A program made the position numbers and the translations under genes. From the NCBI GenBank assembly GCA_012064415.1, contig SSNU01000094.1, forward strand, positions 1 through 64,000: 64,000 bases of DNA. Reading direction: 5' to 3'. Below, piece by piece: positions 56,111 to 64,000 of this stretch. Under the pieces are notes generated by a model. It searched no databases. It saw only the letters and a program-made list of their open reading frames with translations, and was not told the DNA's origin. Source of the DNA: Gyrodactylus bullatarudis. Its lineage: Eukaryota > Platyhelminthes > Monogenea > Gyrodactylidea > Gyrodactylidae. How positions within the stretch are numbered: position 1 is the first letter of the stretch; the number at the start of each line of letters is the position of its first letter.

Positions 56111-57839
56111 CAAGTTTGTCAAAAAACAAATTACTATTTATATACTTTCATGATCTCATACCTATCAGTTTTGTCCAATCAGATGAGAGAATAGAATAAT
56201 ACAAGAGGCTGACCTATGATAATAAAGTATAGATAATCAGAACAGAAAAGAGTTATAATTTTTTAATAAATTTTAATATGCAGTTTTGATAGACTCATAT
56301 GCGCATATAAAATATGCATTTAAGATTTTACTACTAATCAGTAAATAACAGGTAGGCACATTTAATTAATAAATAGAATAATATTATTTAAAAATCAATT
56401 TATTGGTTAGAATATAGGAAAAACCTTTGCTGTTTATTTATATATATTCCTGAATTTTAACCGATTTTGAAATAGGGATTTTAGTCATGCTGTAATCAAG
56501 TTATGAAATCCTACGCCATTGCAAAAAATAAATTTTATTCATTAACTTCATAACTTGATTCTGATTGGCCTTTCATGTTTGTAGGTAAAATTCTATTGGC
56601 TGATAATTTTTATGCGTTATATAAAATACATGCATTTTATATTTGACATATGCAGATATATGCAGTTATAACTTATTAACCCTTATACTAAGAAGAAATC
56701 TGATTGCAGTTTTCGTCGAATGAGAAAAAGTATACCTTGTGATTAAAATATGCAACATATGCGTTTTTGAGGCTCTACATATCATAAATTAATCGATTAA
56801 AACAAACAATAGCCAAATAAATGTTTTTGAAACTTGGATATTCTTCCATTTATACTACTTTCAGTTCTTAAGTCATAATAACAACTTTTATAAGGAAAAA
56901 TAGATTATAGGAAAATGTTTCTTTTGATCAGAAGAGTAGTTTAGAAGAATTCAAGACCTATATTACGCATCCTAAATCATAGGGAGATTAGCCTTTTCTC
57001 GTGATTTTCAAGAAACTTTTGAATTTTGGGTCATTTCCCTTCGTGATAAATGAAAAACCAATCTGAGGATTCCATAAATGTATCAATTATCTGAATAGCC
57101 GGTGTAATAGTCTGACAAGATCCAGTGAAATGAAAGCTTTATAACTACATATTCACTTGTCTTCTAATCCTAATAATGAATTCCTCATTAAATCTATTTG
57201 AAGAAGCCCAGCAATACTTTTCTTTGAATTATTTCATTTTCACTTTGATGAGAGAAAAACCTTCTAGGTTCTATAGTGAGAAAATGACTAAAGTTTAATT
57301 CAGTAAATTTTTCATATTGTTGATTTTAATAACAAATGCATTGTTTCTATTGCAGCCAGTTCATAAATTGATTTTGGACCATATGTTTATCTCAAATATC
57401 ATCATTTAATTTTCTGAAATCAACAAAAAATTTGAGCTCAAACGTTGTAAAAGGGCAAATTTGGAAGCACAATTCAATAAACTGCAAAATCTGAGCTAAT
57501 AAAAATATCTAATCATTAGAATCTTTCTAGAAACTAACAAAAATTTTCTTAATTTATTTCCTTCATCCAGTAGAGAAAAAAGAATGTTATTTTTATTTAT
57601 TTTTTGTACATATTTTATGACAAAAGATATTTTACATGAAATAACATCCACCCCTAACTCCCCAGATAGTAAAGAGATTAACAACACAAAGAAAAAAGAA
57701 ACATGAGAAAAAAACGTGGTATGGATCTACTATAGAGTTTATATCTCCCAGTTTTATACAGTACAGAATACTGATTGAAAAATAATACAACTTTTGATCA
57801 GTAGGAGGCTGGATTTCTTCAGAATTCGTCCCTCAGAAT

Positions 57840-58220
57840 CTTTTCAACTTTCGAGTTCATAAGTTTTATCGATTTCGAAGATTCAAAGCAATTCGATGCT
57901 GATACTTCGGATCATTAATGGGCATGAAATTCAAATTTTTCCAAAGTAGTTCACAGTAATTCGTCATCAGCGTGGAAAATTGAACTATTTGGATTTATCA
58001 ATCATCACGAAAGGGAAAGACCCAAGATTTAAAAGCTTAGCTTTTTCTTGAAAATCGATTTAAGATCAGTATCGAATTTTCGTAATCGATAAAAATTTTG
58101 AGCTCAAAGGTTGAAAAAGTGGAAAATTCAAGAAATAAATTCTTTCCTGACTTTTAGGAGAAAAATATTGAGCTTTTAGTAAAGATTGTAAATTCTCATC
58201 TTCATGTCAACTATAGCTTT
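57840..58220. repeat. Partial family A repeat
   Basis: It ends GTAAATTCTCATCTTCATGTCAACTA, the family A terminus, and its inner part matches 11000-11300 (TCGATTTCGAAGATTCAAAGC, AATCATCACGAAAGG). The left terminus is missing. Confidence 0.55.
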
Positions 58221-58619
58221 AGAATTTTCCTCATTGCAAAAATGAATCCTATTGAATGAATCTTTACATAGTTAAAAAATGAATGAGCTTAATACGCATT
58301 TAATATATAATATAGCATGATAGATGTAAGGGAGATCAATAAATATATTTTTGTTTTAAATAACAGATAATAAATAAACCATCCGGATCACTGGTTATTT
58401 GAAAATGGAATTTGTTTTTTAAGCAGGAAAATATGTCTCTTTTTTGACGTGCTATTTTCAATTTTTCTAGTTTGAAGCAAAATAATAACTACATAACGGC
58501 TTGACATCATTTATCATGAAATTTTGCGTTATAATAAAGAATTTGCAATTAAGAATTATCAGTAGGTTTTTAAGAAAACAAGTGATTCGGACCATAATGT
58601 CATATTCTTCAATTTTTCT

Positions 58620-60540
58620 CTTTCTAATCATGCCCGTTATTATACTAACGTGAAAAAACTGTTGATTATAAAAAATATAAAGGTCTCATTCAAACTTTCT
58701 CCTCCATTCTGTTTTCTAATAATACATTTAATTATGATCTATTTTACTCGATTTTGATGGAGTCTACTCGTATCACTAAAAACTCCTTTAATTTTTTCAA
58801 ACGTCCTCTAATATTGAATCCGTTGCCCTGGACTCTTTTGAAGAAAATATTCTGTCTGATCTTGGATCTAATCCTCAAAGAGGTTGGTCCAAGTTCAGAA
58901 AATTACTTAATATAAACAAAACCTTGTCCATTAAGAATTTCACTTAACTCTCTGACCAGGATTTTTGTGAAGAAATTAATTTGTATTTTGAAAACTCATT
59001 TGGTGATTCCGAAGACATTGAAAAAATCCCCACAGATTCTAGGCCTCCCTTTATTTGTATTGAACAATTTAAATCCCTTATCAGTTCATGTAAAAATATT
59101 AAAAGAATTGGTTCTAAATTTAATTCACTAAACCTGTTAATCTCCCTTAATAATAATTTTTTGGCTAATTTATGTAACTACCTAAATCGTTGTATCACTG
59201 AGTGTTTTCTTCCTGAGGACTGGCTTGTTGTCAAAATTACTCCAATTCCGAAAATCAAAAATTATTCGGAATATTCCCATCTTTGACCAATATCCTCTCT
59301 GAACGTCTTTCTTTCTTTAATTGACAGATTCCTGATGACTGAAATAAGAGCCTCCCTGCCATTTCCTTTCCCTGATGCTTCTCAACACGGTTTTTTATCC
59401 CGAAAAAGCACTTCTAGCAATTTATTGAATTGCTTGGATTACTCCATCCCTCTGTTAAAAAAAATCCTATTTATTAATTCAGTACCTAGATATTTCTAAG
59501 GCATTTGGTAAATTGAAATTTTCCTATATTAAAAAAAACTTAAAGATTAATCCTTTTGTCATAAACCTCACTATGTATTTTTTAACAAAAAGGATGTAAT
59601 ATGTTACTTACAACACCACTAATAGCAAACTTGTTAAGATAAACTCTGGGGTACCCCAAGGTTCTACTATTGGCCCTCTTCTTTTTAATCTTTGCTTCGC
59701 TGATATTCAGCTCTCTGAGGATATTGAGGGTGTCCACTTAAAATCTGCCGACGATCTAAAATTCGTCTTTAGAATAAATAATGCTTTTGACATCATAAAA
59801 ATAAATCATAACTTCTCTCTTCTTAAAGATTCTCTTGAGGCCATGGGGCTCTATATCAATAGAGATAAATGCAAAATTATGCTCTCATCTGGTCTCCCTG
59901 CAACCCTCATGGAATCGCTTCTACTTCCTGGAGAAATTGTCTCCTCAACTTTGGATCTAGGTTTCAGTATGTCATCTAATTTAAAATTATATCCTCTCAT
60001 TAACATCCCTAGATTAAATACTATAGTATATTCTATAAGAAAATTCTCTAAATCCAGTGAAGTAAGACTAAAAGCTTACAAGTCATTGGTATTTCCTCTT
60101 TTCGGCTACATGTTCCCTCTTCTACCTAATTTGAATGATGCTCAAACTCTAACAATTGAGCGGGTGCAATATAGATTTCTACATTCTCTATATCCCCATC
60201 TGGACTCGTACAATGCGCTTATCTCGATCTCAGGGATTAACCCGCTCTGGGTTCCTAGATTTGCATTTATAGTCAAAAAATTTTATGAGTCTTATTCTAT
60301 TTCTGAGAATAATTATAACCTAAGGAATTCTAAATATGAATCTAATTACTTATTATCTACTTTCAACGATATTAAGTTTTAAATATGAACTGTCTGATTG
60401 TGATGACTTGACTAATCTTAAATTAGTCATGTCTCACATTAGATCTAAATTGGATTACACTAAGTTTTTACTTTACTCATATCTTCATTGACCAGATGAT
60501 TTTCGTTTTGCTTGCAGACACTAGTTTTTCATATTTAATG
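58620..60540 (+). mobile_element. LINE (Jockey/CR1-like) relic with reverse transcriptase
   Basis: Order of motifs: a linker (GWSKFRKLLN), ITPIPKI, PISSLN, QHGFLSRKSTSSNLLN, VPQGSTIGPLLFNL, SADDLKFVF in place of the usual YADD or FADD, then a C-terminus with ERVQYRFL. Several stops and frameshifts break the frame, including one after ITPIPKIKNYSEYSHL and others at about 59500-59640. The endonuclease half is not visible upstream. The last open frame (59843-60382) gives 179 codons. Confidence 0.85.
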
Positions 60541-60646
60541 CATTTTATGATAACTTTTCACACTCTCCAAATTGATGAATTTGATTGAAAATTATTTTTA
60601 TCTATTTATTCCTTTTACATTTTTTAATAAGAACCTCTTCAAAGAT

Positions 60647-60716
60647 TATATTATAATATAATTATTATATTATATTATATTATATTATAAATATAATTAT
60701 ATTTATTTGTAATTAT
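60647..60716. repeat. AT-only low-complexity tract (ATATT-type)
   Basis: Pure A/T sequence with about five tandem TATAT units, just after the LINE; it may be the LINE's tail repeat or a later expansion. Confidence 0.85.
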
Positions 60717-60752
60717 TATTTTATTGAAATATAAGTGTCTTACAAAAAAAGG

Positions 60753-60915
60753 CCGATGAGAAAACAAAAGAAAAACCCTAATCAAGAGCAAATTGTTGAA
60801 AAATCTTTTTCGGAGATTTTGGCATACCATTTAAAGTTCAACTCGTCGAATGTTGAATTGGGTATGATCAGACTAGAGTATCTTGCAGTTCTCAAAGGAA
60901 GATTTAAAGTTGAAG
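60753..60915 (+). CDS. Possible first exon of an unrecognised gene
   Basis: An ATG at about 60753 opens a frame (MRKQKKNPNQEQIVEKSF, then EILAYHLKFN and LEYLAVLKGRF) ending at a good donor (GTTGAA|GTAAG). The segment is less AT-rich and more protein-like than its surroundings. No domain is recognised and no following exon was identified within 400 bp. Confidence 0.35.
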
Positions 60916-61483
60916 TAAGCCCCAGCAACTTCTACAAGATATATACTTTATTCATTTCGAATAGAAACTGGTTTAGATACTTTGTACTTGTTAGACTAAT
61001 ATTTTTATTTATCTAATGATCCATTAATTCTAAATACTAATTATAAAAAAATAAGATAAAATTCATACAATTAGTAAAAGTAGCCAAACTTTGCCAGTAG
61101 TTTTCTATTTGAAAAATGTTAATTTTTGAGTTGATTTACAAATTGGAAAAATGAACACTTCAGATTTACTGAAATGCAAGAAGAATCGATTTCTAGAGTT
61201 GTTGAGGAGAAATACTTCATGCTGGAGAAATGAATCTTGTAACTAGATTGCTATACATTTATTTTTATTTCGAGAAGAAACAAGAAGAGAAATAGGACAT
61301 TCTTAACAATTCATCTCATAGCCTCATTCATGATTAATTCAATTAGTTTTTTCCAAATTGATTAAAATCATTCTCTTAACCGAAGAATGCCCTTTCCAAA
61401 TAGTTTATCTAACCCGGATATTTATATTAAAATTTTAGGCTAATTTTCAAATTAATCCAATAAATCTTATACGATAATCTTAA

Positions 61484-61699
61484 ACCCTTTCGGTGCCGAG
61501 ACTATTTCACAATTTTTATAAAAACCAAAATTTAGCATGAAGATACCAAATTATTTGGCCGAAAATATTACTAATGCAAGTTCACAATGTGGGCTTCAAT
61601 TTAAACTTTAATTGATCCAGAAACCTATCAAACTGGTAGAGTTATGAAGGTTAAAAAAAATTGGAAAATGGACATATATGTCCATCGGCACCGAAAGGG
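61484..61699. mobile_element. piggyBac-like MITE
   Basis: The ends are CCCTTTCGGTGCCGA and its inverse TCGGCACCGAAAGGG. TTAA lies at both sides (61480-61483 with one extra A before CCC, and 61700-61703). TTAA insertion and CCC termini are the piggyBac pattern. About 216 bp with no ORF. Confidence 0.75.
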
Positions 61700-61799
61700 T
61701 TAAAATGAAATAAAATTGTTCAGTTGAAAAACGAAGGGTCAAAAGATGTAGCAGGCAGTTACAACTTGATCACTTTCTCAAGAAAAGATAATTAAAGAC

Positions 61800-62085
61800 A
61801 ATTAACTTTTAAATTTCGGATCATTCCCCTCCGTGATAATCAATCAATTCATATTTTTGGATTTCCCACAATAATGACGAATTTTTGCAGCTGAATTCGA
61901 ATTTTTTGCCTAATCCTGATCTCGATTATCTGCGTTTAACTGCTTCAAATTGGAAAATTTCCACAAATTATTCGCTTATTTCAATATTGAATTCGAAAAA
62001 TATAAATTTTTTCCTCACTTTCGAAGAAAAATATCGAGTTTTTTTGTAAATAAAGTGAACTCTCGTCTTCATGTCAATTAGGTTT
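61800..62085. repeat. Partial family A repeat
   Basis: It ends CTCGTCTTCATGTCAATTAG and its interior matches 11090-11240 (TGATAATCAATCAATTCATA-like region, then GAATTCGAATTTTTTGCC). Confidence 0.5.
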
Positions 62086-63134
62086 AGATAAGCATTCAGC
62101 ATTTCATGAACTACGTTATGCCCTTTCTAACCTTGCCTGTAAAAGTCACCGGAGCTTAAGTATGGAAAATGAGAATTTTTATATGTTGGTTAATAAATTC
62201 TCTAACTATTCTCATGCTTCTTTCAACAATATTCTTTATTTAGAGAATATCAAATCGCGTATCAGAGTATAAACTCTTTATTAACTAAAAGTTAAATAGT
62301 GCATTTTTGATTAGATAAGTCAAATGACTCTTGAAAGCGAGTAGAGTTTGTTATGTCGTAAAATCCTTGAATGAAATGGATGTAGTTCTTGATTCTTTTC
62401 TAATTTTTTCGTTTTTTTGAGTAATCATGATGAGATTAACTTTTGACGTATCGGTATCATCATTCACAATAACAAAAATAAGTTGTGTATCGTGAATGAA
62501 TCATTTTCTCAGTTATCTAAACAGCTTTCATTTATGTCAGGATGTTTTTTTTTCTTGAGTAAGGAGTTGAATACAAGAGAATGAGAGAAAGAAGAAAATA
62601 ACTAATTCTCTCTAGTCAAGTATTAGCAGAGCAGATAGATGGATAAATATTTGGGAATTATTTTTAGATCCAACTAATCTATTCGTTTCTGTCAGAGGAT
62701 AAATGCCTAGGGTAGATTTCCACTCCAAGTGTTTTTTTCCTCTTCAAGAGAAAGAGGGAATTAATATTTACCCTTTTACTAGTTAAAACTATGAATTCAT
62801 TTATAACATAATTTAAATTTTGGGAATAAAGTCAAAAATTAATATTAAATATTTCACTGGATTGTGAAAAAATTAATACTTTTTAAATAATTTCTTTCGG
62901 TACCTTTTCTTATGGATCTAAATCTGAACTATCTGAAGAAGCTAATTATTGAGTTGATTTCTCAGATAAACAATGTTTCTTCAACCTTATTAAAGTAACT
63001 TTGGTTAGCAAAAGAGAATACCCATCTTAATTTTCTAATTTTACATTCTAATGAGACTCTTGTTACTAGAGTCTTGCTTGATTTTTTTTCAGAGATATAA
63101 GACCAATGAATCTAAATTTCAATTGAGTAATAAT

Positions 63135-63710
63135 TAGAGCATCAAAAAGTCATATAAGTCATATTTTACAAGTAAGGTATATATTAAACAAATAAAGCAC
63201 ATTGGTATAATCAGAACAGGTGTGAGGTTTCATATAAAAAGTTATAAGAACATATATCAGTCGTATATTTTGTAATAGGTCATATTTTTTAAAACGCATA
63301 TTTATAGGTCATATTAATACATAATGTATACTTTGCATAGACTATACCCACACCTAATCTAATTGACCAATCACATTCATTCTTTGATTTCCCATGATTG
63401 ACATTTTGATTACATCAATGATGTAATTCATCATGTTTTAACCATGCCAAAAACTCCAACACAAGTACCATATAAATAACGAATTTTATCGAATCCTGAC
63501 CCAATGTATTCCTAGAATCTAGAACGGGAGATCTATATTGTAATATATGATCTTGCACTGCCAACCAAAGCAAATAATTTTTTAATTCATTAACATTGAC
63601 TCATAAGTAGTAGGGAAAATTTAAAAGTCATATAATATGACTCAAAAAAATAAGTGCCTTTTTATAAGCGCCTATAAATGAGTTTTTTAGGTCATATTTT
63701 TGACGCTCTA
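63135..63710. mobile_element. hAT-like non-autonomous element with 8-bp target duplication
   Basis: Termini TAGAGCATCAAAAAGTCATAT and (inverted) TAGAGCGTCAAAAATATGACC, flanked by GTAATAAT at 63127-63134 and 63711-63718. Multiple AGGTCATATT subterminal words occur inside in both orientations, as expected for transposase binding sites. 576 bp with no ORF. Confidence 0.8.
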
Positions 63711-63718
63711 GTAATAAT

Positions 63719-64000
63719 GAGATAAAGATTCATTCAAGTGGATGGCTAGCACTTAAAATCTAATCGATTTTTAAATTATATAAAATTCTCAATAGTACAT
63801 TACTGAATCTAGTAGAATCTAGTAAATAGTACTCGCAATTTAAAGGATTAAGCTCTATACCATTTATTGGGTAATATTATCTTACTCGTATGCATGGATT
63901 TTCAGCCAAGTATGATGAGCAAATAATCGAGAATCGAAATGAGGGATTTCAACAAATCTTAGGTTTTATTTAGTTTCATTGAAAAAAAGAAACTACCATG
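63719..64000. other. No gene recognised
   Basis: AT-rich end of the window; nothing supported. Confidence 0.4.

Larger units (their letters stand above)
55945..56777. mobile_element. hAT-like non-autonomous element with a nested Penelope-type unit
   Basis: Termini TAAAGCCTCAAAAAATATGC and (inverted) TAGAGCCTCAAAAACGCATA, flanked by CATATCAT at 55937-55944 and 56778-56785. The 833-bp element contains the hammerhead-bearing repeat unit at 56007-56110. No transposase ORF. Confidence 0.8.

Noticed and set aside
1..64000. CRISPR arrays, bacterial operons, riboswitches or phage
   Set aside because: Spliced animal genes and eukaryotic transposons throughout; no regularly spaced repeats or bacterial features.

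Overview
This is an AT-rich (roughly 70% A+T by eye) animal nuclear sequence with one short assembly gap (45147-45262). The animal origin is shown by spliced genes for a DPY19 C-mannosyltransferase, a kynurenine aminotransferase, a ZRSR-type splicing factor, SUMO, and a zinc-finger exon of the MECOM/PRDM16/Hamlet type. Most introns I could resolve are 24-41 nt, close to the lower limit for animals. That points to a lineage with an intron-reduced, compact gene style (orthonectid or dicyemid-like animals come to mind), but the species cannot be named from the sequence alone.

Layout. 0.6-2.7 kb: minus-strand exons of a MECOM/Hamlet-like zinc-finger gene. 3.7-5.4 kb: a Ginger/KRBA2-type DNA transposon with 124-bp inverted ends and a TATA target duplication, inserted in a Penelope-like remnant. 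5.4-17 kb: a repeat field of fold-back elements, a pogo/CENP-B-type remnant, degenerate Penelope pieces and a LINE copy bounded by a 65-bp target duplication. 19.1-25.7 kb: the gene island, with SUMO (-) divergent from ZRSR-like (+), then KYAT (+), then DPY19 (-). KYAT and DPY19 converge with about 20 bp between stop codons and appear to share one palindromic poly(A) signal. 27.3-30.2 kb: a Penelope 3' end, a mariner relic and a long snapback. 31.2-36.4 kb: a cluster of unrecognised genes: two predicted secreted proteins, a small two-helix membrane protein and two serine-rich proteins. Two of the minus-strand genes lie 45 bp apart with an operon-like junction. 37-64 kb: mostly repeats, including mariner and LINE relics, a second GIY-YIG ORF beside the gap, three hAT-like elements with perfect 8-bp target duplications, and piggyBac-like miniature elements.

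How it fits together. Housekeeping genes are packed with tiny introns and minimal spacers, while the rest is a graveyard of nested elements. The most notable observations are the 24-25-nt introns, the shared bidirectional poly(A) palindrome, the operon-like junction with a splice acceptor just before the downstream ATG, and hammerhead-ribozyme-like cores in Penelope-type repeats. Gene models were built by hand from reading frames and splice signals. Exon sums are multiples of three for all multi-exon models called complete, which supports them, but no transcript data were available.
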